From Candidatus Thioglobus sp. REDSEA-S12_B1 (GTDB lineage: Bacteria; Pseudomonadota; Gammaproteobacteria; PS1; Pseudothioglobaceae), in assembly GCA_001628405.1 (NCBI GenBank), contig LURN01000042.1, positions 1 to 35,032 on the forward strand: a stretch of 35,032 nt of DNA, in the 5' to 3' direction. How positions within the stretch are numbered: position 1 is the stretch's first letter; each line of letters starts with the position of its first letter. The notes below the pieces were generated by a model, which searched no databases, had not been told where the DNA came from, and saw only the letters and a program-made list of their open reading frames with translations. This document shows, in pieces, positions 1 to 7,641 of the stretch. The position numbers and the translations under genes are program-made.

Positions 1-1
1 T

Positions 2-385
2 TTTGGCTTAGTTCTTGATGGTGCAGCAGGAGTTGAAATTGACCGTTACGACTTATCTTTGGGAACTCCACCTCATGCCTTGTTATTAGCTTCTTCTCAC
101 GGGCATTCGGATAACTACCCTCTTTCATCTGAAGATATTTTCTTTTCTCTTCCTGGGATTGGAGGTACCGAGGAAGATCGAGTTAGGGCAGATATAGTAT
201 TTTTTAATACTTCCAATAATGGAGCTTGTTTAAGTATAGGCTCAATCGCTTGGAGTTCATCACTTCCAATAAATAATGGTGATAATAATGTTGGAAAAAT
301 TATGAGAAATGCTATTGATGCATTCTCCACTGAAGGAGAACTTCCTGGGAGTAAATATGTTGGAGATGAAAAACTATGGCGTTAA
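2..385 (+). CDS. N,N-dimethylformamidase large-subunit-like protein, C-terminal end (partial)
   Basis: Only the last 127 codons are in the window; the frame is open from base 2 to the TAA at 383-385 and the 5' part lies outside. The translation holds GAAGVEIDRYDL, then LGTPPHALLLASSHGHSDNY, and later FFNTSNNGACLSIGSIAWSSSL. This is the pattern I associate with the C-terminal domain of the beta (large) subunit of N,N-dimethylformamidase and its relatives, which hydrolyse N-substituted formamides or related amides. The substrate here cannot be read from this fragment. The gene runs convergently into murD with a 24-base gap. The first TTG in frame is at 59, but homology continues upstream of it, so that is not a start. 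Confidence 0.7.
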   Translation, partial: FGLVLDGAAGVEIDRYDLSLGTPPHALLLASSHGHSDNYPLSSEDIFFSLPGIGGTEEDRVRADIVFFNTSNNGACLSIGSIAWSSSLPINNGDNNVGKIMRNAIDAFSTEGELPGSKYVGDEKLWR

Positions 386-409
386 CTTATTAAATGTCTT
401 GAATGCCAT

Positions 410-1720
410 TTAGCTATTATCAGGCTGAAGGATTAACTGTTTAAAAACTTCTCCTCTCTCTGAAAAATCAGAAAACATATCAAAGCTTGCACACCCAGGT
501 GAGAGAAGAACTGCGCCCTCAAGGACATGTTTTTTTGCTGAAGCAATTGCTCCCTCTAACGACTCCTCAATTATCACTAAACATCCACTGATGCTTTGTG
601 CAAAAAAATCTTTAGATTCACCAATCAATACAATAGCATTAACCTTTTTATTAATTAACCTAAACATTTGAGAATAGTCTTCATTCTTTGCTATGCCACC
701 AGCTATTAATGTAATTTTATTGTATCTTTCTGACAGTGCATTAATTGCTGTAATCGTAGAAATGGCATTCGTTGATTTTGAATCATTATAGTAGTCAACC
801 TGATCAATCCTAGTAACGAACTCTAGTCGATGAGCAAGTCCTTTAAATTTTTTAGCTGCATTAATCATAGATTCAATCGATAAGCCAAATTGATTTCCCA
901 GAGATAGTGCAGCCAATAAGTTTTCAATATTATGCTTTCCAACAACTAACAAATCTTGGCTATTAAAGATTAGCTCACCCTTATAAAAAACCTCAAAAAA
1001 TTTGTCTTTCTTCTTTGCATAAAAATCACAATCAGAGCTATAGTTCTCTATTGCAAAATAACTATCTGCATTTGACTTAGACAAGATTGAATCATCGAGA
1101 TTTGCGATTGCGTATTGTGAATAACTATATATTGATAGTTTCGAGGCAATATATGCTTCATAGTTCTCATACCTATCCAGGTGATCTGGAGATATATTTG
1201 TAATTACTGCAGCAAATAAATCCAGCTGATTAGTATAGTCAAGCTGATAACTAGAAAGCTCAACAACATAAAGATCTGTATTCTCAGCAATGCTCTCTAA
1301 AACTGGCGTTCCAATATTGCCACAGATAACAACATTTAAATGATTTGCAAGGGCCATTTCCCCCAGCAGTTGAGTGACAGTCGATTTTCCATTGGAGCCC
1401 GTAATGCCGATGATAGGAGCATTTGAGTGCCTTCCAAATAACTCTACGTCACTTATTAAATTTAACTTCCTCTCTCTAATCCATCTTACAATGTCTTCTG
1501 ATTGAGCAATTCCAGGACTAATTACAACTTCATCGATATCCTTTAAAATTGACTCATTCCAGTCTCCAAAATAACAGTCATCGAGCAAATTTTCTTCTTG
1601 GAAAACTTTTAGTAGAGCAGGATTCTTTCGAGAATCTGCGATTCGAAAAATTTCATTATTTTTTGCGAAAAAACGAGCAGCAGATAGACCTGTAATGCCC
1701 ATTCCTAAAATAAGTTTCAT
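410..1720 (-). CDS. murD: UDP-N-acetylmuramoyl-L-alanine--D-glutamate ligase
   Basis: MurD adds D-glutamate to UDP-MurNAc-L-Ala in the cytoplasm, the second amino-acid step of peptidoglycan precursor synthesis. The 436-residue protein matches the family length of about 440. It has the N-terminal Rossmann-like domain (ILGMGITGLSAARFF), the ATP-binding loop GITGSNGKST at residues 105-114, the Mur-ligase motif ELSSYQLD, NISPDHLDRY, and a C-terminal domain with YYNDSKSTN and a late LLSPGCASFDMF motif. ATG start at 1720. It stands outside a dcw cluster, with a DMFase-like gene on one side and yccA divergent on the other; 63 bases separate the two starts. The gene looks intact. Confidence 0.96.
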   Translation of the reverse strand: MKLILGMGITGLSAARFFAKNNEIFRIADSRKNPALLKVFQEENLLDDCYFGDWNESILKDIDEVVISPGIAQSEDIVRWIRERKLNLISDVELFGRHSNAPIIGITGSNGKSTVTQLLGEMALANHLNVVICGNIGTPVLESIAENTDLYVVELSSYQLDYTNQLDLFAAVITNISPDHLDRYENYEAYIASKLSIYSYSQYAIANLDDSILSKSNADSYFAIENYSSDCDFYAKKKDKFFEVFYKGELIFNSQDLLVVGKHNIENLLAALSLGNQFGLSIESMINAAKKFKGLAHRLEFVTRIDQVDYYNDSKSTNAISTITAINALSERYNKITLIAGGIAKNEDYSQMFRLINKKVNAIVLIGESKDFFAQSISGCLVIIEESLEGAIASAKKHVLEGAVLLSPGCASFDMFSDFSERGEVFKQLILQPDNS

Positions 1721-1745
1721 GAAAACCTTGTGTTTTCGAACAAAA

Positions 1746-1775
1746 TTGACTATATTTTACACTTTTACTTATACT
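1746..1775 (+). promoter_or_regulatory. Sigma70-type promoter of yccA-rppH
   Basis: TTGACT (1746-1751) and TATACT (1770-1775) are separated by 18 bases; each hexamer matches consensus at five of six positions. The predicted transcription start is near 1782, only one to three bases before the yccA ATG at 1784, and no Shine-Dalgarno sequence is present, so the message may be leaderless or nearly so. The promoter sits in the 63-base gap shared with murD. Confidence 0.6.
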
Positions 1776-1783
1776 AAATAATT

Positions 1784-2443
1784 ATGCCAACAAATGTTCA
1801 AACAACTTCGAGTTCGATTGCAATCAACCGAACGCTGAGAAATACATATCAACTTTTATCTGCAACGCTTCTTTTTAGTGGCTTAATGGCATACCTTTCG
1901 ATGTATCTGAATTTGCCATATTTTGGGCTATTGATAACGCTTGGTGGTTACTTTGGGCTGCTATTTTTAGTCACAAAACTTAGAAATTCTGCCTCTGGAA
2001 TACTTGCGGTGTTCGCTCTTACAGGCTTTATGGGATTAACGCTTGGACCTATCATTAGTGCTTATACAACAGCCTTTTCTAATGGATCCGAGCTTGTTGC
2101 AATGGCTATGACTGGGACAGCAGCAATATTTTTATCGCTTTCTTTTTATGCCATCGTGTCACAAAGAGACTTTAGTTTCTTGGCTGGCTTCTTGACTGCG
2201 GGAATTATCGTAGCTTTTTTAGCCGGAATTGCAGCTTATTTCTTTCAAATACCAGTTCTATCTCTAACAGTTTCTGCTGCTTTCATTTTGCTGATGAGTG
2301 GCCTGATTTTATATGAGACAAGTAATATTATTCATGGCGGTGAGACCAATTACATTATGGCGACTGTCACGTTATATATCTCGATCTATAATTTGTTTTT
2401 GAGCTTACTTCAGTTGCTGGGTGTTTTCTCTGGCAATGACTAG
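1784..2443 (+). CDS. yccA: Bax inhibitor-1/YccA family inner-membrane protein
   Basis: The 219-residue protein is almost entirely hydrophobic, with about seven transmembrane segments, and matches E. coli YccA along its length. Shared stretches include LRNTYQLLSATL near the N-terminus, the block around ALTGFMGLTLGPI, and the C-terminal ETSNIIHGGETNYIMATVTLY. YccA in E. coli is a substrate and modulator of the FtsH membrane protease; that role here is by homology. The ATG start is supported by the alignment, although no ribosome binding site precedes it. The stop codon shares its last base with the GTG start of rppH, so the two genes are translationally coupled. Confidence 0.92.
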   Translation: MPTNVQTTSSSIAINRTLRNTYQLLSATLLFSGLMAYLSMYLNLPYFGLLITLGGYFGLLFLVTKLRNSASGILAVFALTGFMGLTLGPIISAYTTAFSNGSELVAMAMTGTAAIFLSLSFYAIVSQRDFSFLAGFLTAGIIVAFLAGIAAYFFQIPVLSLTVSAAFILLMSGLILYETSNIIHGGETNYIMATVTLYISIYNLFLSLLQLLGVFSGND

Positions 2444-2976
2444 TGATTGATAGCGATGGATATCGCGCTAATGTTGGTATTGTAATTACGAACGATAAAA
2501 AACAGATACTATTAGCAAAGCGATTCAAGCAGAATGGGTGGCAACTTCCGCAAGGTGGAATTGATGAAGATGAAACCGAGTTAGATGCTCTTTATCGAGA
2601 GCTTCAGGAGGAGGTTGGGCTTGACCCTTCTCACGTCACTCTGATTGCTAAAACCCCCAAATGGCTTAGATATGAGTTACCGGATGAGCACGTCAGAAGA
2701 ACTCAAAAACCTAAGTGCATTGGTCAAAAACAGGTGTGGTATCTTTTGAAACTTGACTCAAGTGATGATGAAATCTCTCTAGATTTGCATGATGATGTTG
2801 AGTTTGATGACTGGAAATGGGTAGACTATTGGAGTCCTGTTGATGAAGTCATAAACTTTAAGAGAGATGTTTATGAGGATATGCTCAAAGCATTAGCGCC
2901 AATCCTTTTTGACAATGAACACAAGATACCTTCTAGACTATCAAGGCCTTTACAATTTAGCGCTATAAAACTATAA
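2443..2976 (+). CDS. rppH: RNA pyrophosphohydrolase (Nudix)
   Basis: RppH removes pyrophosphate from the 5' triphosphate end of mRNA and so starts 5'-end-dependent decay. The 177 residues match the family length. The N-terminus MIDSDGYRANVGIVI is the RppH signature and supports the GTG start at 2443, which overlaps the yccA stop by one base. The Nudix box lies at residues 38-60: GG, then E, then RELQEEVGL with the metal-binding glutamates. The C-terminal part includes the typical WKWVDYWSP and VINFKRDVYEDML. The 3' end overlaps the converging GntR gene by six bases. Confidence 0.96.
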   Translation: MIDSDGYRANVGIVITNDKKQILLAKRFKQNGWQLPQGGIDEDETELDALYRELQEEVGLDPSHVTLIAKTPKWLRYELPDEHVRRTQKPKCIGQKQVWYLLKLDSSDDEISLDLHDDVEFDDWKWVDYWSPVDEVINFKRDVYEDMLKALAPILFDNEHKIPSRLSRPLQFSAIKL

Positions 2977-3639
2977 CTGAGATAAGCTCTTTTTGATGAT
3001 TTCTACTGGCGTCATGATGTGATTTTCAATAAGTTTTGAAATCCCGTTTTTATCTCTTTCAAGAGCCAAATTCATTAATTCTGCATGCTCACTTTGGTTA
3101 ACTTTAAGCGTCTCTGAATCAGAAACATTTTCCTTAAGCCATAAGTTACGATACCTCTTTGATTTTTCAAATAATGAGTCTCTTATTTGAAGTAGCCTAG
3201 GAGATTTGCATCCAGAGACTAGCATATCGTGAAATAGACTATGACGATTCTGCCATTCATTAACATCTATACTTTTTAATTTACTGTATTTATTTAACCT
3301 ATGAGATGCAGCAATAATGTTTGCCTCCCAATAGTCGTCACCATGATCAATTGCCATATCCAGACAAAGAGACTCTATTTTTGCTCTGGCTTGATAAATA
3401 TCATATAAATCATCAATCGAAATATCACTGACATAAAATCCTCGCTGATTTTCAGAGATGACCAGGTCCTTAGCAATCAGTTGTGACAAAGCCTCTCTAA
3501 GAGGACTTGTGCCAACATTGTATTTTTCTTTTAGAGTCTTTATGTGCAGTTTCTGCTTTGGATAAAATTCACCAGAAACGATATCATTTGTCAATGAATC
3601 GAGTATTTGGGCGGCAGTATTTTTGTTTGAATTATCCAA
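2971..3639 (-). CDS. GntR-family transcriptional regulator with FCD domain (GlaR/CsiR-like)
   Basis: The protein has 222 residues. Residues 10-75 form a winged helix-turn-helix (ILDSLTNDIVSGEFYPKQKL, then TSPLREALSQL). The remainder is an all-helical FCD ligand domain with the expected acidic and histidine residues (FHDML, SEHAELMNLALERD, IENH). In E. coli the GntR/FCD protein CsiR (GlaR) represses csiD-lhgO and responds to glutarate-pathway metabolites. Here the gene is divergent from that same pair, so a local repressor role is likely. The start is TTG at 3639 with no clear Shine-Dalgarno; it fits the domain boundary, but a start a few codons away cannot be excluded. Confidence 0.85.
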   Translation of the reverse strand: MDNSNKNTAAQILDSLTNDIVSGEFYPKQKLHIKTLKEKYNVGTSPLREALSQLIAKDLVISENQRGFYVSDISIDDLYDIYQARAKIESLCLDMAIDHGDDYWEANIIAASHRLNKYSKLKSIDVNEWQNRHSLFHDMLVSGCKSPRLLQIRDSLFEKSKRYRNLWLKENVSDSETLKVNQSEHAELMNLALERDKNGISKLIENHIMTPVEIIKKSLSQL

Positions 3640-3664
3640 GGGTTAGAAGCTTTATTTACTCAAA

Positions 3665-3693
3665 ATAATTAGCAAATGAATCATAAATATCAA
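3665..3693 (-). promoter_or_regulatory. Possible promoter of the GntR gene
   Basis: On the minus strand TTGATA (plus 3688-3693) is followed after 17 bases by AATTAT (plus 3665-3670). The -35 is good and the -10 matches consensus at four of six bases. It faces away from the csiD promoter, and the palindrome at 3695-3706 lies between the two -35 elements, where one bound protein could act on both. Confidence 0.4.
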
Positions 3694-3694
3694 A

Positions 3695-3706
3695 CAAACA
3701 TGTTTG
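3695..3706. promoter_or_regulatory. 12-bp perfect palindrome, likely operator
   Basis: CAAACATGTTTG is a perfect palindrome that overlaps the -35 hexamer of the csiD promoter and abuts that of the divergent GntR gene. The position suits a GntR-type dimer. Short palindromes do arise by chance in AT-rich DNA; its location beside a promoter and a second, longer palindrome is the reason to call it. Confidence 0.5.
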
Positions 3707-3732
3707 AATTATAACATAAATGTAGTTATAAT
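3704..3732 (+). promoter_or_regulatory. Sigma70-type promoter of csiD-lhgO
   Basis: TTGAAT (3704-3709), a 17-base spacer and a perfect TATAAT (3727-3732). The predicted transcription start near 3739 falls inside the 18-bp palindrome at 3735-3752, which is a natural place for a repressor. Confidence 0.65.
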
Positions 3733-3734
3733 CA

Positions 3735-3752
3735 TAAAATGTCGACATTTTA
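3735..3752. promoter_or_regulatory. 18-bp perfect palindrome, likely GlaR/CsiR-type operator
   Basis: TAAAATGTCGACATTTTA is its own reverse complement over all 18 bases. It lies immediately after the -10 box of the csiD promoter and ends eight bases before the csiD ATG, so a protein bound here would cover the start of transcription. It contains ATGT-N5-TTTT on both strands, one of the two box forms I recall for the E. coli GlaR/CsiR site; that comparison is from memory. Confidence 0.65.
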
Positions 3753-3760
3753 AGATTATC

Positions 3761-4711
3761 ATGAGTGCACATATTGGTTTCGAAGTTAATCCTCACAAAG
3801 ATTACCAAAGGCTTCAAGTCGTTACACTTTCAAAAGACTTGGTAGAAAAATTTGATGAATTGACCAGTCAATATGACGTTCAGTCAATCGAATATAAGCC
3901 CTTTCTTCGTTTTTTTATAGCTAAGTGCCTGAGCGATCTAACTCAAAATACGCTTGGTGACTATTTGACAAGTACACTCAAGAATCGCTCAACTGGAGCT
4001 ATTTTGATGCAATGTATTGACCCAGAAGGCATTTCTAAAAGTCACGATACATTCATTGACCTAAATATTCGAATTTCTACCGCTATTTCTCATTTAATTG
4101 GGCTTCCTAATCTAGATTCAATGTCTGGCAAATTCTATGCAAGATTCAGCGTTAAAAATGAAGATAACAGTGATAGCTACTTGCGCCAAGCACATCGAAG
4201 GATGGAGCTACACAATGATGGAACTTACGTTAAAGAAAAGACGGACTGGGTCATCATGCAAAAAATGCTCGAAAAAAATGTTGAGGGTGGTGATTCACTT
4301 CTACTGCATCTTGATGACTGGCAAGAATTATCAAAATTTTATGATCATCCTCTAGCCAAAAAAGATTTTCAATGGGGATCACCGTCCAGTAAAAACGTAA
4401 GCTACAAAACTTCACACCCAATTTTTCTGGATGACGATAAAGATGGTAATCCAATGATGTCTTATATCGATCAATTTGTTGAGCCAAAGAACATCGAAGA
4501 AGGTGTTTATCTTTATGAGCTAGGTGAGTCGCTTGAGAATGAATCAAATACCTATCATGTCAAGCTTCCTGAGGGGAGTATGATTATAATTAATAACTAT
4601 TTTTGGGTTCATGGCCGTGACAAGTTCACAGCTAACAAAAATCTTCATAGAGAGCTTTTAAGGCAAAGAGGTGTTTTTGCAGAATATAAAAACGAAACTA
4701 CTTCAAATTAA
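3761..4711 (+). CDS. glaH: Glutarate 2-hydroxylase (CsiD/GlaH), 2-oxoglutarate- and Fe(II)-dependent
   Basis: This enzyme hydroxylates glutarate to L-2-hydroxyglutarate while decarboxylating 2-oxoglutarate, in the lysine/cadaverine/5-aminovalerate route. The 316 residues match E. coli CsiD throughout: MSGKFYARFSVKN, DNSDSYLRQAHRRMELHNDG, GGDSLLLHLDDW, YIDQFVEPK and INNYFWVHGRDKFT. The iron ligands are His151, Asp153 and His284, and an arginine of the RELLRQRG segment can bind 2-oxoglutarate. The frame is open further upstream to a TTG at 3704, but that codon is the -35 hexamer. The ATG at 3761 fits the promoter and the family N-terminus. lhgO follows after nine bases. Confidence 0.95.
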   Translation: MSAHIGFEVNPHKDYQRLQVVTLSKDLVEKFDELTSQYDVQSIEYKPFLRFFIAKCLSDLTQNTLGDYLTSTLKNRSTGAILMQCIDPEGISKSHDTFIDLNIRISTAISHLIGLPNLDSMSGKFYARFSVKNEDNSDSYLRQAHRRMELHNDGTYVKEKTDWVIMQKMLEKNVEGGDSLLLHLDDWQELSKFYDHPLAKKDFQWGSPSSKNVSYKTSHPIFLDDDKDGNPMMSYIDQFVEPKNIEEGVYLYELGESLENESNTYHVKLPEGSMIIINNYFWVHGRDKFTANKNLHRELLRQRGVFAEYKNETTSN

Positions 4712-4720
4712 ACTTCGCTC

Positions 4721-5938
4721 ATGACAAATAAACATATCTATGACTTCATAATTGTTGGCGGAGGTATCGTCGGAGTTTCCACAGCTTTGTCACTAATTAA
4801 GCAGCACCCTACAAAAAAAATTCTTCTCCTTGAAAAAGAAAACTCATTTGCGACTCATCAAACTGGTCACAATAGCGGAGTCATTCATGCAGGAGTTTAT
4901 TATGAGCCAGGAAGTCTAAAAGCTGAATTTTGTCGGGAAGGCCTCAAAGAAACCATCAAATTCTGCAAAACGCATAACATTCCGTATGATCAATGCGGAA
5001 AATTACTCGTAGCCACAAATGATATTGAACTTCAGAGAATGTCGAAACTGTTCGAGAGATGCAAAGCCAACAATATTGATGCTGAAATACTTGACCAGAA
5101 ACAATTAAATGAAATTGAACCTAATGTTTTCGGTGTTGGCGCGATATTGGTTAGATCAACTGGAATAGTTGACTACAAGCTAATCACGAAAAAAATGTCT
5201 GAGCAATTTGAGTCTCTGGGTGGAGAATTTTTACTAAACTCGGAAGTGTCTCATTTAGAGGAGAAAAAGCAAAGCATTCAAGTCACCACCTCAAATGAAA
5301 CTCTTAATTCAAAGTATCTCATCTGTTGTGCTGGCCTTATGGCTGATCGAGTAGCTAAATTACTCAAGATACAAATCAATTTTCAAATTATTCCGTTTCG
5401 TGGCGAATACTTCAGACTAGATGACAAACACAATAGCTTAGTCAATCATCTCATCTATCCAATTCCTGATCCTAATCTGCCGTTCTTGGGGGTTCATTTA
5501 ACAAAAATGATCGATGGAAGTATAACGGTTGGTCCCAACGCAGTATTAGGATTTAAACGTGAAGGCTATGGTTTATTTAATTTCAGTCTAAAGGATACAA
5601 TTCAGTTTTTATCTTATAAAGGTTTCTATCAGGTTATTAAAAAGAATTTTAAATCTGGTCTGCATGAAATCAAAAACTCAATATTTAAGCGCGGCTATTT
5701 AAAAGAAGTACAAAAATATAGTCCTCAAGTGAATCTTAAAGATCTCAAGCCTTACCCAGCAGGAATCAGAGCTCAAGCAGTATTAGAAGATGGAACACTT
5801 GTTCATGACTTTTTATTTGCAGAAAGTAAGCGATCTATTCATGTCTGTAATGCACCCTCGCCAGCAGCAACATCAGCCATTCCAATTGGAAAATACATTA
5901 CTGAGAAAGCCACCAAGGCTTATAACAATTTAACTTAA
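4721..5938 (+). CDS. lhgO: L-2-hydroxyglutarate dehydrogenase (FAD, quinone-linked)
   Basis: LhgO (LhgD) oxidises the L-2-hydroxyglutarate made by CsiD to 2-oxoglutarate and passes electrons from FAD to the membrane quinone pool. The 405 residues match the E. coli protein closely. Visible are the dinucleotide motif IIVGGGIVGVSTAL near the N-terminus, HQTGHNSGVIHAGVYYEPG, FRGEYFRL, HLIYPIPDPNLPFLGVHLT, and the terminal CNAPSPAATSAIPIG. Together with csiD it recycles the 2-oxoglutarate consumed by the hydroxylase, so glutarate enters the TCA cycle. The 3' end overlaps the converging amidotransferase gene by nine bases. Confidence 0.95.
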   Translation: MTNKHIYDFIIVGGGIVGVSTALSLIKQHPTKKILLLEKENSFATHQTGHNSGVIHAGVYYEPGSLKAEFCREGLKETIKFCKTHNIPYDQCGKLLVATNDIELQRMSKLFERCKANNIDAEILDQKQLNEIEPNVFGVGAILVRSTGIVDYKLITKKMSEQFESLGGEFLLNSEVSHLEEKKQSIQVTTSNETLNSKYLICCAGLMADRVAKLLKIQINFQIIPFRGEYFRLDDKHNSLVNHLIYPIPDPNLPFLGVHLTKMIDGSITVGPNAVLGFKREGYGLFNFSLKDTIQFLSYKGFYQVIKKNFKSGLHEIKNSIFKRGYLKEVQKYSPQVNLKDLKPYPAGIRAQAVLEDGTLVHDFLFAESKRSIHVCNAPSPAATSAIPIGKYITEKATKAYNNLT

Positions 5939-6643
5939 AAAAAACTCTCTAATAGTCTGAGCAAATTGAGATGATTGAACACTTTCGGGCACTTCCTTGA
6001 GCTTCTTAAGAGCGGGATCAGTGAATTCCTTTGGAATGATGACTTCTCGTCTAGCATTCAAAAGTGCCTCTGTAAAGTCAATCTTGAATTCTGGATGAGC
6101 CTGCATTGTTAAAACTCTATCCTCAATATAAAAGCCAGCATTTTCACAAAACTCTGAGGACGCGTAAAGAGTTGCGTTCTCTGGGAGCTGAAGGACTTGA
6201 TCTTGATGACAAATATTCAGCGTCAACTCCTCTGACAAGTTACCCATGTAATCAGCACTCTTATCAATCTTATAAGTGTGCAACCCTAGACCCCAACCCT
6301 TAGTTGATTTTTCAACATGGCCCCCGAGAGTCTGGGCGATAAGCTGATGACCAAAACAGACTCCAAAAATTGGTAATTTATCATGATAAATATTTTTAAT
6401 TAATTGACTAACAGTTGGAATCCAAGAATGCTCTTCATACACTCCATGTGGAGAGCCTGTCACTATCCATCCATCGCAATCTAAATGATTTTCTGGGAAC
6501 TCTGACCTTAAGATATTATAAGTCTCAAATTCAAAAACCTGCTCCTCTGAATCAATCAGTTTAATAAGCATATCTGCATAAGAGCCATACCTTTCAACTA
6601 GCTCATCTGACGCCCATCCAACAAGTAGTATTCCAATTTTCAT
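5930..6643 (-). CDS. Class I glutamine amidotransferase (possible gamma-glutamyl-GABA hydrolase substitute)
   Basis: A stand-alone class I GATase of the GMP-synthase-like type, 237 residues. The nucleophile is Cys96 in GVCFGHQ and the partners are His183 and Glu185 in QAHPEF, so the triad is complete. It is the last gene of the spuC-puuB-ureohydrolase operon, 17 bases after the ureohydrolase. In the Puu pathway PuuD, a C26-type gamma-glutamyl hydrolase, releases GABA from gamma-glutamyl-GABA. No PuuD is present here, and this protein does not resemble PuuD closely beyond the shared fold. I infer that it does the PuuD step or a related deglutamylation. Fold confidence is high; substrate confidence is low. 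Confidence 0.8.
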   Translation of the reverse strand: MKIGILLVGWASDELVERYGSYADMLIKLIDSEEQVFEFETYNILRSEFPENHLDCDGWIVTGSPHGVYEEHSWIPTVSQLIKNIYHDKLPIFGVCFGHQLIAQTLGGHVEKSTKGWGLGLHTYKIDKSADYMGNLSEELTLNICHQDQVLQLPENATLYASSEFCENAGFYIEDRVLTMQAHPEFKIDFTEALLNARREVIIPKEFTDPALKKLKEVPESVQSSQFAQTIREFFLS

Positions 6644-6660
6644 CGTCTTGAAACCTGATC

Positions 6661-7629
6661 CTATTTTTCGTTTTTCTTTTGTTTTGCTCTTAAAACTAAA
6701 TAGTCATGAGCTATCGTTGCAGCTGCTATTGCGGTAATATCTGCGTGATCATAGGCGGGAGCAACCTCTACAACATCAGCACCGATAAAGTTAATCTTTT
6801 CCAGACCTCTAATGATTCCTAAAGCTTGAGCCGAAGTGAGCCCTCCAGAGACAGGCGTTCCAGTCCCTGGCGCATAAGCTGGATCAAGGCCGTCAATATC
6901 AAAAGTCATATAGGCAGGACGGTCTTTAACTACATCAATAATTTTATTAATAACCTTGTTAATACCATTCTCATGGACCCATGGAGCATCAAGTATTGTG
7001 ACGCCTTTTGTGTTGCTGTTATGGGTTCTTATTCCAATTTGAATCGAGTGTTCAGTGTCAATTAAATTCTCTTTAATGGCTCTTGAAAACATTGTTCCAT
7101 GGTCAAGCCTTCCATCTTCGTCGGGCCATGTATCAGTATGCGCATCGAAATGGACAAGTGCAATTGGGCCATATTTTTCAGCGTAAGCCCTCAAAAGCGG
7201 ATAGGTCACAAAATGATCACCACCAAATGTAAGCATTTCGGCACCGGAATCTAGGATAGTTTTGGCATGGCTTTCAATTTCAGAAACAATATTTCCATGA
7301 AAACCATAGTCTAGCTCACAGTCTCCATAGTCAGTCACTGCCAAAGTTTTAAATGGATCAATACCATCGGGGAAAGCTAACAATTCTGCAAGCTGAACTG
7401 ATGCCTCTCTAATGGCCTTAGGACCAAATCTAGCTCCCGGCCTAAAACTGGTTGCTGCATCATAAGGAATGCCGCTAACCGCAATATCAACTCCAGTTAA
7501 ATCCTTAGTGTATTTGCGCCTGAGAAAACTCAAAGCGCCGCCATAAGTCATTTCATTTGCCCTTCCATAAAGACTTTTTTTGGTAAAGGCTTGATCAGTT
7601 TTCATATCCTCAAAGTCATCAATACTCAT
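6661..7629 (-). CDS. speB: Agmatinase-family ureohydrolase
   Basis: Ureohydrolases of the arginase/agmatinase family use a two-manganese centre to release urea from a guanidino group. The 322 residues carry the metal motifs GGDHFVTYPLL, HFDAHTDTW and FDIDGLDPAYAPGTGTP, all complete. The N-terminal GIPYDAATSFRPGARFGPKAIR is typical of agmatinases. In this operon the obvious product is putrescine from agmatine. A guanidinobutyrase or guanidinopropionase activity is an alternative, because these enzymes look alike and a guanidinobutyrase would yield GABA for the same pathway. ATG start at 7629; 12 bases after puuB. Confidence 0.88.
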   Translation of the reverse strand: MSIDDFEDMKTDQAFTKKSLYGRANEMTYGGALSFLRRKYTKDLTGVDIAVSGIPYDAATSFRPGARFGPKAIREASVQLAELLAFPDGIDPFKTLAVTDYGDCELDYGFHGNIVSEIESHAKTILDSGAEMLTFGGDHFVTYPLLRAYAEKYGPIALVHFDAHTDTWPDEDGRLDHGTMFSRAIKENLIDTEHSIQIGIRTHNSNTKGVTILDAPWVHENGINKVINKIIDVVKDRPAYMTFDIDGLDPAYAPGTGTPVSGGLTSAQALGIIRGLEKINFIGADVVEVAPAYDHADITAIAAATIAHDYLVLRAKQKKNEK

Positions 7630-7641
7630 ATATTTCTCTCT

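Noticed and set aside
5..385. Antisense frame across 115-330 as a small gene
   Set aside because: The plus-strand frame shows clear DMFase-family motifs throughout, so the opposite frame is a shadow.
3704..3760. TTG at 3704 as start of glaH, adding 19 residues
   Set aside because: That codon is part of the -35 hexamer and the extra residues have no match in the family; the ATG at 3761 fits both promoter and homologues.
4254..4547. Antisense open frame of 97 codons within glaH
   Set aside because: It lies entirely inside a gene with strong homology, has no recognisable motif and reads as a shadow of the coding frame.
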